Origin: Rhodocyclales bacterium | Lineage (GTDB): Bacteria; Pseudomonadota; Gammaproteobacteria; Burkholderiales; Rhodocyclaceae | Length of the DNA stretch: 64,000 nucleotides | Assembly: GCA_016235805.1 (NCBI GenBank) | Contig: JACRIY010000033.1 | Location: 1 to 64,000, forward strand | Direction: 5' to 3' | Part shown: piece by piece, positions 41,147 to 51,592 of the stretch | Position numbering within the stretch: the first letter of the stretch is position 1 | Layout of the letters: each line of letters begins with the position of its first letter | Made by a program: the position numbers and the translations under genes | The notes under the pieces: generated by a model | Told to the model about the DNA's origin: nothing | The model's input: only the letters and a program-made list of their open reading frames with translations | Databases searched by the model: none

Positions 41147-41599
41147 ATGAATCGAGTCTGGAAACCCAATGTCACCGTCGCTGCCGTGGTCGAGCGCGAC
41201 GGGCGCTTTCTCCTGGTCGAGGAGGAAACCGATGACGGCCTGCGCTTCAACCAGCCCGCCGGCCATCTCGACGAGGGCGAGTCGCTGCTGGCGGCCTGCG
41301 CGCGCGAAGCCCTCGAAGAGACTGCCTGGAACTTCACGCCGACGGCACTGGTGGGCGTCTACCAGTGGCAGCGACCGCAAGGCGACATCACCTATCTGCG
41401 GTTCGCGTTTTGCGGCGAACTCGGTGCGCACGAGGCCGGGCGCGTGCTGGACGAAGGCATCCTGCGCGCGGTCTGGATGACGCCGGACGAGATTCGCGCT
41501 TGTGCGGACCGTCACCGCAGCCCGCTGGTCTGGCAGTGCGTCAGCGACTGGCTCGCCGGTCGGCGCTTTCCGCTGGACCTTATCCGACACTACGACTGA
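41147..41599 (+). CDS. nudJ: NudJ-like Nudix phosphatase
   Basis: A 150-residue Nudix hydrolase. The Nudix box begins [20 protein letters not shown] (from residue 39) with the required Gly, Glu and RExxEE residues. [19 protein letters not shown] and [12 protein letters not shown] match NudJ, which acts on thiamine and other pyrophosphates. It is regularly next to mnmA (six bases away here), as in E. coli. The start has no ribosome site; see the TAAAAT directly upstream. Confidence 0.9.
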   Translation: MNRVWKPNVTVAAVVERDGRFLLVEEETDDGLRFNQPAGHLDEGESLLAACAREALEETAWNFTPTALVGVYQWQRPQGDITYLRFAFCGELGAHEAGRVLDEGILRAVWMTPDEIRACADRHRSPLVWQCVSDWLAGRRFPLDLIRHYD

Positions 41600-41604
41600 G
41601 CGCC

Positions 41605-42705
41605 ATGTCCAAGGGAAAAATCATTGTCGGGCTTTCTGGCGGAGTCGATTCGTCGGTTGCCGCGCTGCTGCTCAAGCGCGAAGGCTACGAGGTTACCGGC
41701 CTGTTCATGAAGAACTGGGAGGGCGACGACAGCGACGAATACTGTTCGGCGAACCAGGATGTGGTCGATGCCGCAGCCGCCGCCGACGTGATCGGCATCG
41801 ATTTCGAGGCCGTGAATTTTTCCGCCGAATACCGCGAGCGCGTCTTTGCCGATTTCCTGCGCGAGTACCAGGCCGGCCGCACGCCGAATCCGGACGTGCT
41901 GTGCAATTCCGAAATCAAGTTCAAGGCCTTCCTCGACCACGCCCTGGCGCTGGGTGCCGACAAGATCGCCACCGGCCACTATGCCCAGGTGCGCGAATTC
42001 CTAGGCGAGTGGCAGTTGCTCAAGGGCGAGGACGGCAACAAGGACCAGAGCTATTTCCTTCACCGGCTGAACCAGGCGCAACTGGCGAAGACCCTGTTTC
42101 CCGTCGGCCACCTGTACAAGCGCGAGGTGCGGCGGATCGCGCAGGAAGCCGGCCTGCCCAACCACGCGCGCAAGGATTCGACCGGCATCTGCTTCATCGG
42201 TGAAAGGCCCTTCCGCGAGTTCCTCGCGCGCTACCTGCCGAAGCAGCCGGGTGAAATCCGGGTGCTCGGCACCGACCGCGTGGTCGGCAGCCATGAGGGC
42301 CTGATGTACTACACGCTCGGCCAGCGCGAAGGCCTGGGCATCGGCGGGGTCAGGGGCGCACCGGAGGAACCGTGGTTCGTCGCCGGCAAGGACATGGAGC
42401 GGAACATCCTCTGGGTGGTGCAGGGTCACGAGCATCCGGCATTGCTTGCGGGCAGCCTGGAAGCGATGGACCTGTCCTGGGTGTCGGGGCGGGCGCCGCA
42501 TTCGCATTGGGTCTATGCCGCGAAAACCCGCTATCGGCAGCCCGATGCAGCCTGCCAAGTCGAGCGTGTCGATGCGCAGCGGTGCGAGGTGTTCTTTGCC
42601 GCTCCGCAATGGGCGGTGACGCCCGGACAGTCGCTCGTGCTCTACGAATCGCGAGTGTGCCTGGGTGGCGGAATCATCGCGGGCAGCGCTGCGCCATCCG
42701 CATAA
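41605..42705 (+). CDS. mnmA: tRNA 2-thiouridylase MnmA
   Basis: It thiolates U34 of Glu, Gln and Lys tRNAs. The 366-residue protein has the PP-loop [13 protein letters not shown] (about 8-20), the catalytic Cys in [12 protein letters not shown] (about residue 98), the second Cys in [13 protein letters not shown] (about 195) and TGHYAQV. MFxKNWE appears as FMKNWEGDD. It follows nudJ directly. Confidence 0.96.
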   Translation: MSKGKIIVGLSGGVDSSVAALLLKREGYEVTGLFMKNWEGDDSDEYCSANQDVVDAAAAADVIGIDFEAVNFSAEYRERVFADFLREYQAGRTPNPDVLCNSEIKFKAFLDHALALGADKIATGHYAQVREFLGEWQLLKGEDGNKDQSYFLHRLNQAQLAKTLFPVGHLYKREVRRIAQEAGLPNHARKDSTGICFIGERPFREFLARYLPKQPGEIRVLGTDRVVGSHEGLMYYTLGQREGLGIGGVRGAPEEPWFVAGKDMERNILWVVQGHEHPALLAGSLEAMDLSWVSGRAPHSHWVYAAKTRYRQPDAACQVERVDAQRCEVFFAAPQWAVTPGQSLVLYESRVCLGGGIIAGSAAPSA

Positions 42706-42790
42706 AAAACCTTCCACTTCGCATGGGCAATGGGTTTAGAATATTTTTTGGGCGGGCTGCCCCAACAATATATCCGGAGGAAACCAGAGA

Positions 42791-43081
42791 ATGAACAAGG
42801 CTGAACTGATCGAAATTACCGCCAAGGGAGCCGACATTAGCAAGGCTGCCGCAGGCAAGGCGCTCGATGCCGCGATGGCCGCGATCGTCAAATCCGTAGC
42901 GAAGGGCGACCCCGTCACGCTGGTGGGGTTCGGCACTTTCAAATCCGCCAAGCGCGCGGCGCGTACCGGCAAGAATCCGAAGACAGGCGCCGCGATCAAG
43001 ATCGCCGCCACCACCGTGCCGAAGTTCAGCGCGGGCGCCGGCTTCAAGCTGGCCGTGTCGGGCAAGAAGGCCAAGAAGTAA
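42791..43081 (+). CDS. hupB: HU-family nucleoid protein
   Basis: A 96-residue histone-like DNA-bending protein. [12 protein letters not shown], then [25 protein letters not shown] and [18 protein letters not shown] are the HU hallmarks, including the DNA-binding beta arms with the RTGKNPKTG tip. CGGAGG precedes the ATG. A terminator follows 28 bases after the stop, so it is transcribed on its own. Confidence 0.95.
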   Translation: MNKAELIEITAKGADISKAAAGKALDAAMAAIVKSVAKGDPVTLVGFGTFKSAKRAARTGKNPKTGAAIKIAATTVPKFSAGAGFKLAVSGKKAKK

Positions 43082-43108
43082 GCGGCTGCTTCCAGCACTG
43101 CGCAATCC

Positions 43109-43140
43109 AGGGGCCCGTTCGCGGGCCCTTGTCGTTTCTT
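43109..43140 (+). terminator. Terminator after the HU gene
   Basis: AGGGGCCCG-TTCG-CGGGCCCTT (one G-U pair) is followed by a T-rich GTCGTTTCTT. Confidence 0.8.
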
Positions 43141-43244
43141 CCGTGGCTATTGCCTGCTGTCCTGCGCGGGATTCACGCCGGGTCGCAGGATTGCCATTGT
43201 CTTTTTGCTCCCCGCTGATATTCTTCGCGAGAAGGAGAACCAAA

Positions 43245-43598
43245 ATGATCACGACACAGCATCAGGGCCATCTCGTCGAATTCGCCGTGTTCGGCGAGTT
43301 CACGCTGGCCGATTTCATGGAATTCGAGGAGCTCGTGTTGCACGAGATCAAGTTTTCGGGGCCGGTCAATCTGCTGGTCGACCTGCGCGACATGGCGGAT
43401 TTCACGCTGGACGTGGCGTGGGAGGAAATCCGCTTTTCCAAGGAGCACTCGGGCGACTTCCGGCGCATCGCGGTCATCACCAACAGCCAGTGGGTGGCGT
43501 GGAGCGCCTGGCTGTCGCAGCTTTTCGTCAATGCCGACGTCACCGTGTTCGAGGACGAGGCCGAGGCCCGGGCTTGGCTGGCGGAAGCCGACTCATGA
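43245..43598 (+). CDS. SpoIIAA/STAS-like domain protein
   Basis: A 117-residue protein of the SpoIIAA-like (STAS superfamily) type: strand VEFAVFGEFTLADF, helix FEELVLHEIKF, strand NLLVDLRDMADFTLD, then RIAVITNSQWVAWSAWL and a short C-terminal helix. The regulatory Ser/Thr of anti-anti-sigma factors is not obvious. GAAGGAG precedes the ATG at 43245 well; an upstream in-frame extension is not supported. The function is unknown. Confidence 0.8.
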   Translation: MITTQHQGHLVEFAVFGEFTLADFMEFEELVLHEIKFSGPVNLLVDLRDMADFTLDVAWEEIRFSKEHSGDFRRIAVITNSQWVAWSAWLSQLFVNADVTVFEDEAEARAWLAEADS

Positions 43599-43604
43599 GC
43601 GCCG

Positions 43605-43708
43605 CCCGCCGGGCCGCCCCAAGGGCGGCGCAGCCGAATTGTGGAGCCGCGCAGCGGCGAACCATCGTCACCCCCTGCCTTGCGCAGGGGGCTGGGGGGA
43701 GGGCTGTC
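43605..43708 (-). repeat. GC-rich intergenic repeat (family E), copy 3, inverted
   Basis: Read on the minus strand it gives CCCTCCCCCCAGCCCC, a hairpin, GACGATGGTTCGCC, GCGCGGC, GGCTGCGCCG, CCTTGGGGCGGCCCGGCGGG: the same order as copies 2 and 4. It lies between the STAS-like and rhodanese genes. Confidence 0.75.
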
Positions 43709-43710
43709 CC

Positions 43711-44556
43711 GTGAGCGAGGCTGCGTCGCGGCACCTGATCACTGTCGCGGAACTCACCGCGCATCCCGAGTGGCGCGTCTTCGATTGTCGTCACGACCTG
43801 CGCAACACGCAGTACGGGCGCCAGGCCCATGCCCAGGGGCACATTCCCGGTGCGCTGTTCCTGCACCTCGACGACGACCTGTCGGGGCCGACGAACGGCA
43901 GCAACGGCCGCCATCCCCTGCCGGACGCGGACGCATTCGCCCGCCGCATGTCCGAATGCGGTGTCGATCAGGAGACGCAGGTGGTGGCCTACGACAATGA
44001 AGGTGGCATCTTCGCGTCGCGGCTGTGGTGGCTGCTGCGCTGGCTGGGGCACGAGCGGGTGGCGGTGCTCGATGGCGGGCTGGCCGGCTGGAAGCGCAGC
44101 AAGCGGGCGCTGGAGGCAACCATCTCCGCAGTGGCGCCACGCCAGTTCGTGCCGCGTCCGCGCGATATGGCGGTGGATGTCGGCCGGGTGCTGGCCGAGC
44201 TCGGCTCGCCTCGCATGCTGATGCTCGACGCGCGCAGCCCGGAACGTTTTCGGGGCGAGAACGAGACGCTGGACCCGGTGGGCGGCCACATACCGGGCGC
44301 GGTGAATCGTTTTTATTTCGACAACCTTGACGACGACGGCTGCTTCTTCAAGCCGGTCGGCGAATTGCGTGCCGAGTTCGCCGCGCTGCTGGGCGACCGC
44401 CCGCCGGAGCAGGTGGTGCAGCAGTGCGGATCGGGCGTGACCGCCTGCCATAACCTGCTGGCGATGGAGTTGGCCGGCCTGTCGGGTTCGAAGCTCTATC
44501 CCGGATCGTGGAGCGAGTGGTGCGCCGATCCGGCGCGGCCCGTGGCGCGAGGCTAG
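43711..44556 (+). CDS. Thiosulfate/3-mercaptopyruvate sulfurtransferase (tandem rhodanese)
   Basis: A 281-residue sulfurtransferase of two rhodanese domains: an inactive N-terminal domain (about 5-135) and a catalytic C-terminal domain (about 150-280). The active loop CGSGVTA (about residues 246-252) starts with the catalytic Cys; a CGSGVT loop is the 3-mercaptopyruvate-type signature. The start is GTG 43711. Its TAG stop shares the palindrome CTAG with the stop of convergent queG. Confidence 0.9.
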   Translation: MSEAASRHLITVAELTAHPEWRVFDCRHDLRNTQYGRQAHAQGHIPGALFLHLDDDLSGPTNGSNGRHPLPDADAFARRMSECGVDQETQVVAYDNEGGIFASRLWWLLRWLGHERVAVLDGGLAGWKRSKRALEATISAVAPRQFVPRPRDMAVDVGRVLAELGSPRMLMLDARSPERFRGENETLDPVGGHIPGAVNRFYFDNLDDDGCFFKPVGELRAEFAALLGDRPPEQVVQQCGSGVTACHNLLAMELAGLSGSKLYPGSWSEWCADPARPVARG

Positions 44557-45638
44557 CTTTCCGCACCGTGGCGCTGCAGCGCCACGGCCACGTGCTCGCG
44601 CACCAGGGCCGACGGATGGTCGGCGCGTGAGCGCAGCGCACTGATCACTTCGTCACTGTCCGGCGCATTGCCCAGCGCCACCGCGATGTTGCGCAGCCAG
44701 CGTTCATGGCCTATGCGGCGGATGGGCGAACCCGCCAGTCGTTCATTGAAGTCGGATTCCTCCCAGGCGAAGAGCTCGACCAGTCGGGCCTGGTCGAGGC
44801 CGTGGCGTGGCGCGAAATCGCTTTCGCGCGTCAATGGCGCGTCACGGTTCCAGGGGCAGGCCAACTGGCAGTCGTCGCAGCCGTAGATGCGGTTGCCCAT
44901 CTGCGAGCGCAATGCTGCGGGAATGCTGCCCTTGTGCTCGATGGTGAGGTAGGAAATGCACAGCCGTGCATCGAGTCGCCAGGGCGCAACGATGGCTTGT
45001 GTCGGACAGGCATCGAGGCAGGCGCGGCAGGTGCCGCAATGGTCGGTGACCGGCGTGTCGGGTGGCAGTGGCAGGTCGGTGAATAGTTCGCCAAGGAAGA
45101 ACCAGGAACCCGCGTGGCGATCGAGCAGCAGCGTGTGCTTGCCGCGCCAGCCCAGTCCGCCGTTGCGCGCAAGCTCGACTTCCATGACCGGCGCCGAGTC
45201 GGTGAACGCGCGATAGGCGAAGCTGCCGATCTCGGCGGTGATGCGGTCGGCGAGTTGCTGCAACCGGCTGCGCAACAGCTTGTGGTAGTCGCGGCCCAGC
45301 GCGTAGCGCGAGACGAAGGCGAGTTCGCCGTCGGCGAGAACGGCCCGGGGGTCGGCGCTGGCGCTACGGTAATTCATGCGCGCGGTGATGATGCTGCGGG
45401 TGCCGGGCACCAGTTCGGTCGGCAGTGCGCGCTTGTTGCCGGCGTCCGTGACATGCGCCGCCATATAATCCATGTCGCCATGGCAGCCCGCGGTGAGCCA
45501 TGCCGACAGGTTTTCGGCAGCATCGTCGATGGCAGTGGCGGAAAAGCCGATCGCATCGAAGCCGAGGTCCTTGCCCCAGCCCCGGATTTTTTCCTTCAGT
45601 AGTCCAGAGTCTTCGCCATCGACATGCATGCCGACCAT
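44553..45638 (-). CDS. queG: Epoxyqueuosine reductase QueG
   Basis: A cobalamin-dependent iron-sulfur enzyme for the last step of queuosine synthesis in tRNA. The 361-residue protein has GFDAIGFS at the start, two [4Fe-4S] motifs (CGTCRACLDACP, about 198-209; CDDCQLACPWN, about 255-265), and a C-terminal HEAT-like repeat (about 300-358). It overlaps tsaE divergently by 15 bases; a start at 45629 (MHVDGED) is possible. A 21-bp motif is read antisense as SASADP. Confidence 0.95.
   Translation of the reverse strand: MVGMHVDGEDSGLLKEKIRGWGKDLGFDAIGFSATAIDDAAENLSAWLTAGCHGDMDYMAAHVTDAGNKRALPTELVPGTRSIITARMNYRSASADPRAVLADGELAFVSRYALGRDYHKLLRSRLQQLADRITAEIGSFAYRAFTDSAPVMEVELARNGGLGWRGKHTLLLDRHAGSWFFLGELFTDLPLPPDTPVTDHCGTCRACLDACPTQAIVAPWRLDARLCISYLTIEHKGSIPAALRSQMGNRIYGCDDCQLACPWNRDAPLTRESDFAPRHGLDQARLVELFAWEESDFNERLAGSPIRRIGHERWLRNIAVALGNAPDSDEVISALRSRADHPSALVREHVAVALQRHGAES
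45351..45371 (+). repeat. 21-bp dispersed motif, copy 11
   Basis: It matches the consensus except TA for CG at the end region (variable bases CT). It is antisense to queG, read as SASADP. Confidence 0.7.
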
Positions 45639-46124
45639 CTTACGTTAGCCCTGCCCGACGAGGCCGCCACGCTGGCCCTGGGTGCCGCGCTGGCGGCGCA
45701 TCTCACGCCTGGCACGGTGATTTGGCTGGAAGGCGACCTCGGCGCCGGCAAGACGACGCTGGTGCGCGGGTTGTTGCGCGCGGCCGGCGAGTCCGGCCCT
45801 GTCAAAAGCCCTACTTACACGATGCTTGAAGTTCATCCCCTTTCTGGATTACACTTCTATCACTTTGATTTTTATAGATTCAATCAGGCGGAAGAGTATC
45901 TCGATGCGGGGCTCGACGAATATTTTTCAGGAAGCGGCATCTGTCTGGTCGAATGGCCCGACAAGGCCGCGCCTTACCTGCCTGCCGCCGATATGCGAAT
46001 TGAATTGCAACTGCCCGCCGCCGCGGGCGCGGCGGGCCGCATCGCAAGCATCGCAGCTGCCACCGATCGGGGACGCACATGCCTCGCCGGCGTGAGGTCC
46101 TCAAGTTCGCCGCCGCCGGCCTGA
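45624..46124 (+). CDS. tsaE: tRNA threonylcarbamoyladenosine ATPase TsaE
   Basis: The ATPase of the t6A modification complex with TsaB and TsaD. The 166-residue protein has the Walker A GDLGAGKTTLVRGLL (about 37-51), SPTYTMLEVH (switch-like), FHFDFYRF-type FYHFDFYRF and LVEWPDKA. The C-terminal tail overlaps amiC by 46 bases. tsaE-amiC is a conserved pair. The 45.83-45.93 kb stretch is locally AT-richer, but this reflects conserved residues rather than transfer. Confidence 0.95.
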   Translation: MHADHLTLALPDEAATLALGAALAAHLTPGTVIWLEGDLGAGKTTLVRGLLRAAGESGPVKSPTYTMLEVHPLSGLHFYHFDFYRFNQAEEYLDAGLDEYFSGSGICLVEWPDKAAPYLPAADMRIELQLPAAAGAAGRIASIAAATDRGRTCLAGVRSSSSPPPA

Positions 46125-47344
46125 CGCTGCTGGTTTCAAGAGTCGGCGCTGGCGCCACGGCGGCTGGCAGCATCCTTGCGGTGCGTGTCTGGCCGGCGCG
46201 CGACTACACGCGGGTGACGCTGGAGCATGACCGGCCGATCAGCTACAGCCACCTGCTGGTAAAGGACCCGGAGCGACTGGTAGTGGACATCGAGGGCATC
46301 GAGTTCAATTCCGTGCTGCAGTCGCTGCCGTCCAAAATCATCGAAGCCGATCCCTACATCAGGCTGATCCGCGCCGGACGCAACAAGCCGGGCGTGGTGC
46401 GCGTGGTGATCGAGCTCAAGGGCGAGGTCAAGCCCCAGGTCTTCGCGCTGAAGCCGGTGGGCGAATACGGCCACCGGCTGGTGCTCGACCTCTTTCCCGC
46501 CGAACCGGTCGATCCGCTGATGGCGCTGCTGGAAAAGTCCGACGGGTCGGCCCCGAAGGTAGAGACCAGGCAGGCAGGCAAGCCCCCGGTCGAAGCTGAC
46601 AAGCCCGAACCGAAGCCCGATGTCGCGCGCATGCTGACCATCGTCCTCGATCCCGGACACGGCGGCGAGGATCCGGGCGCGATCGGTCGCGGCGGCAGCT
46701 ACGAAAAGCATGTGACGCTCTCCGTCGCGCGCCGCCTCAAGGAAAAGATCGATGCCACGCCGAACATGCGTTCCGTGCTGACGCGCGACGGCGACTATTT
46801 CATTCCCCTGCAAAGCCGCGTGCAGAAGGCGCGCCGGGTGCAGGCAGACCTCTTCGTTTCGGTCCATGCCGATGCCTTCGTCAAACCGACGGCGCGCGGA
46901 TCCAGCGTCTTCGTCCTTTCGGAGACCGGCGCTTCCAGTTCGGCGGCGCGCTGGCTTGCGAACAAGGAGAATTCGGCCGACCTGGTCGGCGGGGTCAACC
47001 TGGGCGTCAAGGACCCTTACCTCGCACGCACCCTGCTGGACCTGTCGCAGACCGCGACCATCAACGACAGCCTCAAGCTGGGCAAGGACGTGCTGGGCGA
47101 ACTGGGGCGCATCAACACCCTGCACAAGGCCCACGTGGAACAGGCCGGCTTCGCCGTGCTGAAGGCGCCGGACATTCCCTCGATCCTGATCGAAACCGCC
47201 TTCATCTCCAATCCCGAGGAAGAGAAACGGCTCAACGACGAGGCCTACCAGGACCAGATGGCCGAGGCCATCCTGCGCGGCATCCGTCGCTACTTCGCGA
47301 AGAATCCCCCGCTGGCGAAGTCCAAGCTGGCGCGGCTGGATTGA
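46079..47344 (+). CDS. amiC: N-acetylmuramoyl-L-alanine amidase AmiC
   Basis: It cleaves septal peptidoglycan for daughter-cell separation. The 421-residue protein has a twin-arginine-type signal (RRREVLKFAAAG, residues 3-14), an AMIN domain (about 32-140), a linker, and a zinc Amidase_3 domain (about 182-405) with VLDPGHGGEDPGAIG, SVHADAF and the catalytic Glu in ETAFISN. The 21-bp motif encodes VGAGATA (about residues 22-28) right at the end of the signal peptide, where cleavage after an Ala is plausible. Confidence 0.95.
   Translation: MPRRREVLKFAAAGLTLLVSRVGAGATAAGSILAVRVWPARDYTRVTLEHDRPISYSHLLVKDPERLVVDIEGIEFNSVLQSLPSKIIEADPYIRLIRAGRNKPGVVRVVIELKGEVKPQVFALKPVGEYGHRLVLDLFPAEPVDPLMALLEKSDGSAPKVETRQAGKPPVEADKPEPKPDVARMLTIVLDPGHGGEDPGAIGRGGSYEKHVTLSVARRLKEKIDATPNMRSVLTRDGDYFIPLQSRVQKARRVQADLFVSVHADAFVKPTARGSSVFVLSETGASSSAARWLANKENSADLVGGVNLGVKDPYLARTLLDLSQTATINDSLKLGKDVLGELGRINTLHKAHVEQAGFAVLKAPDIPSILIETAFISNPEEEKRLNDEAYQDQMAEAILRGIRRYFAKNPPLAKSKLARLD
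46142..46162 (+). repeat. 21-bp dispersed motif, copy 12
   Basis: A perfect match (variable bases CC), sense in amiC, read as VGAGATA at the signal-peptide end, and preceded by AAGA. Confidence 0.85.
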
Positions 47345-47378
47345 TATAATTCGCCGCTTTCCCTGCGGCCTCAATTCC

Positions 47379-48323
47379 ATGCTGGTTTTTCGCGGTGTCC
47401 CCGGGCGCGCAACGACGTCCACGGTACTGACCATCGGCAACTTCGATGGCGTACACCGTGGCCATCGCGCCCTGCTGGCCGAATTGACGGCCAAGGCGCG
47501 CGAACTCGCGCTGCCGGCGACCGTGCTGACCTTCGAGCCGCACCCACGCGAGCTGTTCGCGCCGGACCAGGCGCCGCCTCGCCTGGCCAGCCTGCGCGAC
47601 AAGATCGAACTGCTGGCCGAGGCCGGCGTCGATCGTGTGCATGTCTGCCGTTTCGATCGCAAGCTGGCGGCGCTCACGGGCGAGCAGTTCATCGAGCAGA
47701 TCCTCGTTCGGGGCCTGTCGGTCAGGCACCTGATCATCGGCGACGACTTCCGCTTCGGCAAGGCGCGCGGCGGCGATTTCGCGATGCTGCAGCGGGCCGG
47801 GCAGGAGCACCGGTTCGTGGTCGAGGCGATGCACACGGTCGACCTCGGCGGCATCCGGGTTTCCAGTTCGGCGGTGCGCGAGGCGCTGGCCGCGGGTGAC
47901 ATTGAACGCGCCGAGCAACTGCTCGGGCGCGCCTTCGTCATCGCCGGCCGCGTCATGGACGGCAAGAAGATCGGCCGCACCATAGGCTTTCCGACCGCCA
48001 ACATCCAGGTCAAGCGCAAGCGTCTGCCGCTGTCCGGGGTGTTCGCCGTGACCGTTTCCGGCATCGATGACAGGCCGCTGCCGGGCGCCGCCAACATCGG
48101 TGTGCGGCCGACCATTGCCGAGGGCCTCAAGCCGGTGCTCGAAGTGCATCTGCTGGATTTCGACCGCGACATATACGGCCGCCACGTCGACGTGAATTTC
48201 CTGCACAAGCTGCGCAGCGAGGCGAAGTTCGATTCCCTCGATGCGCTCAAGGCCCAGATCGCCCGCGACGTCGCAGACGTGCGCGCTTTTTTCACGCTAA
48301 ACGACGGCAAGACCCATGGCTGA
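47379..48323 (+). CDS. ribF: Bifunctional riboflavin kinase/FAD synthetase
   Basis: It makes FMN and FAD. The 314-residue protein has an N-terminal FMN adenylyltransferase domain (about 15-165: [41 protein letters not shown]) and a C-terminal flavokinase (about 185-305: [11 protein letters not shown]). TATAAT at 47345-47350 is a likely -10 overlapping the amiC stop. It overlaps ileS by eight bases, the usual ribF-ileS-lspA order. Confidence 0.96.
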   Translation: MLVFRGVPGRATTSTVLTIGNFDGVHRGHRALLAELTAKARELALPATVLTFEPHPRELFAPDQAPPRLASLRDKIELLAEAGVDRVHVCRFDRKLAALTGEQFIEQILVRGLSVRHLIIGDDFRFGKARGGDFAMLQRAGQEHRFVVEAMHTVDLGGIRVSSSAVREALAAGDIERAEQLLGRAFVIAGRVMDGKKIGRTIGFPTANIQVKRKRLPLSGVFAVTVSGIDDRPLPGAANIGVRPTIAEGLKPVLEVHLLDFDRDIYGRHVDVNFLHKLRSEAKFDSLDALKAQIARDVADVRAFFTLNDGKTHG

Positions 48324-51114
48324 TTACCGCAAGACCCTCAACATGCCCGACACGGCGTTTCCGATGCGCGGCGACCTCGCCAAGCGGGAACCCGGCTGGA
48401 TCGCCCGGTGGCAGGAGCAGAAGCTCTACCAGAAGATCCGCGCCGCGGCCAAGGGGCGCCCGCGCTTCGTCCTGCACGACGGTCCGCCCTACGCCAATGG
48501 CGACATCCACATCGGCCACGCGGTGAACAAGATCCTCAAGGACATCATCGTCCGCTCCAAGACGCTGGCCGGCTTCGACGCGCCCTATGTGCCGGGTTGG
48601 GACTGCCATGGCCTGCCGATCGAACACCAGATCGAGAAGGCCCACGGCAAGCACCTGCCCGCCGACAAGGCGCGCGAGTTGTGCCGAATTTTCGCCGCCG
48701 AACAGGTAGAGCGGCAGAAGAAGGACTTCATCCGCCTCGGCGTGCTGGGCGATTGGGGCAATCCCTACTTGACCATGGCCTTTCGCAACGAGGCCGACGA
48801 GATCCGCGCGGTGGGCGAGCTTTACACCCGCGGCTACCTGTTCAAGGGACTGAAGCCGGTGAATTGGTGCTTCGACTGCGGTTCGGCGCTGGCCGAAGCC
48901 GAGGTCGAGTACCAGGACAAGAAATCGCCGGCGATCGACGTCGGCTTTCGCCTGGCCGACGGCGAGCGCGAACGCGTGGCCCATGCCTTCGGCATCGCGG
49001 CGCTGCCCGAGGGTGACTGCTGGACGGTGATCTGGACCACCACGCCGTGGACCATCCCGTCCAACCAGGCGCTCAACATGCATCCCGAATTCACCTACGA
49101 GCTGGTCAAGACGGCGCGCGGCTGCATCATCCTCGCCGCCGAATTGCGCGGCGCGGCATTGCAGCGCTTCGGCCTCGACGGCAAGGTACTGGGCGCCTGC
49201 CAGGGCGCAGCGCTGGCCCAGGTGGCCTTCCGCCATCCGCTCTACGACCGCGCCTCGCCCGTGTATCTGGGCGACTACGTCACGCTCGACGCCGGCACCG
49301 GCATCGTGCATAGCGCGCCGGCCTATGGCCTGGAGGACTACGACTCCTGCAAGAAGCACGGCATGCACAACGACGAGATCCTCACCCCGGTGCAGGGCGA
49401 CGGCGTGTTTGCGGCCAGCCTGCCCTTCTTCGGCGGCATGTTCGTCTGGAAGGCCAATCCGGTCATCATCGAGAAGCTGGCCGAGGTCGGCGCACTGTTC
49501 GGCAGCGCAGAGATCACGCACAGCTACATGCACTGCTGGCGCCACAAGACGCCAATCATCTACCGTGCCACGACCCAATGGTTCGTCGGCATGAACCGGA
49601 TCCCCGTCGAAGGCGGCGGCACGCTGCGCGACAAGGCGCTGGCCGCCGTCGAAGCGACTACCTTCTACCCCGACTGGGGCAAGGCGCGGCTGCACGCGAT
49701 GATCGCCAACCGGCCCGACTGGTGCGTTTCGCGCCAGCGCAACTGGGGCGTACCGATTCCCTTCTTCCTGCACAAGGAGACCGGTGAGCCGCACCCGCGT
49801 ACGCTGGAACTGCTCGAATCCGTGGCGCAGAGGATCGAAAAGGAGGGCATCGACGCCTGGTTCAAGCTCGACGCGGCCGAACTGCTCGGCGCCGATGCCG
49901 TGAACTATGACAAGATGCGCGACACGCTCGATGTCTGGTTCGATTCCGGCACCACGCACAGGACGGTCTTGCGCGGCTCGCATGCCGAGGAGAGCGCCTA
50001 TCCGGCCGACCTCTACCTCGAAGGCTCGGACCAGCATCGCGGCTGGTTCCATTCCAGCTTGCTGACCGGCGCCGCGATCGACGGCCGCGCGCCGTATAAC
50101 GCACTTCTCACGCACGGCTTCGTGGTCGACGGCAAGGGCATGAAGATGTCCAAGTCGAAGGGCAACGTGGTTGCGCCGCAGAAAATCTCCGACACGCTGG
50201 GCGCCGAGATCCTGCGCCTGTGGGTGGCCAGCACCGACTACTCGGGCGAACTGTCGATCGACGAAAAGACCATCCTGCCGCGCGTGGTCGAGGTCTATCG
50301 CCGCCTGCGCAACACGCTGCGCTTCCTGCTCGCCAACACTGCCGATTTCGATCCGGCGACACAGATGCTGCCTCCCGCGCAATGGCTGGAATCCGACCGC
50401 TACGCGTTGGCCCTGACGCGGGCTTTGCAGGCGCAGTGCACGGCGGACTACGCGCGCTTCGAGTTCCACAAGGTAGTGCAGGGCCTGATGAACTTCTGCT
50501 CGGAAGACCTTGGCGCCTTCTACCTCGACATCCTCAAGGACAGGTTGTACACCGCGGCGGAGAACTCGCGGGCTCGGCGTTCGGCGCAAAGCGCGTTGTG
50601 GCACATCCTGCAAACCGTGACGCGCCTCATGGCGCCGGTGCTCAGCTTCACCGCCGAAGAAATCTGGACGACGCTGAAGCAGGGCGACAGCGTGATGCTG
50701 TCGACCTGGCACGAACTGCCCCAGCAGGCCGAAGAGTCGGCGCTGGTGGCACGGTGGCAGGCGATACGCGTACTGCGCGGCGACGTCGCCCGGGTGCTCG
50801 AGGAACTGCGTTCGGCCGGCAAGATCGGTTCCTCGCTGCAGGCTGAAGTCAGCCTGAGCGTCGCGCCGGATACCTACGACCTGCTGGCCGCGCTGGGGGA
50901 CGACCTGAAGTTCGTCCTCATCTGCTCGAAGGTGACGCTTGAAAAAGTCGGCGCCGGCGACACGGCGATTTCGGCGACGGCAAGCCCCCACGCGAAGTGC
51001 GGGCGCTGCTGGCACTGGCGCGAGGACGTCGGCCACGATGCCGGGCATCCCGAGTTGTGCGGACGCTGCACGTCCAACCTGTTCGGCGCCGGCGAGGCGC
51101 GCGAGATTGCCTAG
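48316..51114 (+). CDS. ileS: Isoleucyl-tRNA synthetase
   Basis: A class I synthetase of 932 residues: [19 protein letters not shown] (HIGH, about 61-64), the CP1 editing domain with TTPWT and [21 protein letters not shown] (about 608-612), and the C-terminal zinc ribbon with CGRCW and ELCGRC. Two 21-bp motif copies lie in the C-terminal part: one read ESALVAR (about 808-814), in the anticodon-binding helices, and one VGAGDTA (about 878-884), just before the zinc ribbon in a poorly conserved linker. Confidence 0.96.
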   Translation: MADYRKTLNMPDTAFPMRGDLAKREPGWIARWQEQKLYQKIRAAAKGRPRFVLHDGPPYANGDIHIGHAVNKILKDIIVRSKTLAGFDAPYVPGWDCHGLPIEHQIEKAHGKHLPADKARELCRIFAAEQVERQKKDFIRLGVLGDWGNPYLTMAFRNEADEIRAVGELYTRGYLFKGLKPVNWCFDCGSALAEAEVEYQDKKSPAIDVGFRLADGERERVAHAFGIAALPEGDCWTVIWTTTPWTIPSNQALNMHPEFTYELVKTARGCIILAAELRGAALQRFGLDGKVLGACQGAALAQVAFRHPLYDRASPVYLGDYVTLDAGTGIVHSAPAYGLEDYDSCKKHGMHNDEILTPVQGDGVFAASLPFFGGMFVWKANPVIIEKLAEVGALFGSAEITHSYMHCWRHKTPIIYRATTQWFVGMNRIPVEGGGTLRDKALAAVEATTFYPDWGKARLHAMIANRPDWCVSRQRNWGVPIPFFLHKETGEPHPRTLELLESVAQRIEKEGIDAWFKLDAAELLGADAVNYDKMRDTLDVWFDSGTTHRTVLRGSHAEESAYPADLYLEGSDQHRGWFHSSLLTGAAIDGRAPYNALLTHGFVVDGKGMKMSKSKGNVVAPQKISDTLGAEILRLWVASTDYSGELSIDEKTILPRVVEVYRRLRNTLRFLLANTADFDPATQMLPPAQWLESDRYALALTRALQAQCTADYARFEFHKVVQGLMNFCSEDLGAFYLDILKDRLYTAAENSRARRSAQSALWHILQTVTRLMAPVLSFTAEEIWTTLKQGDSVMLSTWHELPQQAEESALVARWQAIRVLRGDVARVLEELRSAGKIGSSLQAEVSLSVAPDTYDLLAALGDDLKFVLICSKVTLEKVGAGDTAISATASPHAKCGRCWHWREDVGHDAGHPELCGRCTSNLFGAGEAREIA
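50736..50756 (+). repeat. 21-bp dispersed motif, copy 13
   Basis: It matches the consensus with two changes (GTG for GCG twice; variable bases GC). It is sense in ileS in the SALA frame and preceded by AAGA. Confidence 0.75.
50947..50967 (+). repeat. 21-bp dispersed motif, copy 14
   Basis: A perfect match (variable bases AC), sense in ileS, read as VGAGDTA and preceded by AAAAA. Confidence 0.88.
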
Positions 51115-51592
51115 GCTCGCGCGCTGGCTGGCGCTGGCAACTTTCGTGGTGCTGCTCGACCAGGCCAGCAAGGCCTGGGTGCTGGCGAGCTTCCGCCTGA
51201 TGGAAAGCCTGAGCGTGACCTCCTTCTTCAACCTCGTCCTGGTCTACAACTCGGGCGCCGCCTTCAGCTTCCTGGCCGGCGCCGGCGGCTGGCAGAAGTG
51301 GTTCTTCGTTGCCCTCGCGCTGGGTATCTCGGCCTGGCTGTTGAGCATGCTGCGCCACCACGCGCAGGAGCGCTTGCTGCCGACCTCCCTGTCGCTGATC
51401 CTCGGCGGCGCGATCGGCAATGTGATTGACCGCCTGCGCTTCGACGCCGTGGTCGACTTCCTCGATTTTCACCTGGCGGGCTATCATTGGCCGGCCTTCA
51501 ACGTGGCCGATTCGGCCATCACCGTCGGCGTGGTGCTGATGCTCTGGCATCAGTTCCGCTACGGCAAGGAAACTGAAACGGGCACCCCATGA
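51107..51592 (+). CDS. lspA: Lipoprotein signal peptidase
   Basis: A membrane aspartic protease that cleaves prolipoprotein signals. The 161-residue protein has four helices and the motifs [31 protein letters not shown] and VDFLDFH with FNVADSAI; the two catalytic Asp are in the last two. The start is a TTG at 51107 that overlaps the ileS stop by eight bases; no ATG or GTG is available in the right place. It overlaps fkpB by four bases. Confidence 0.94.
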   Translation: MPRLARWLALATFVVLLDQASKAWVLASFRLMESLSVTSFFNLVLVYNSGAAFSFLAGAGGWQKWFFVALALGISAWLLSMLRHHAQERLLPTSLSLILGGAIGNVIDRLRFDAVVDFLDFHLAGYHWPAFNVADSAITVGVVLMLWHQFRYGKETETGTP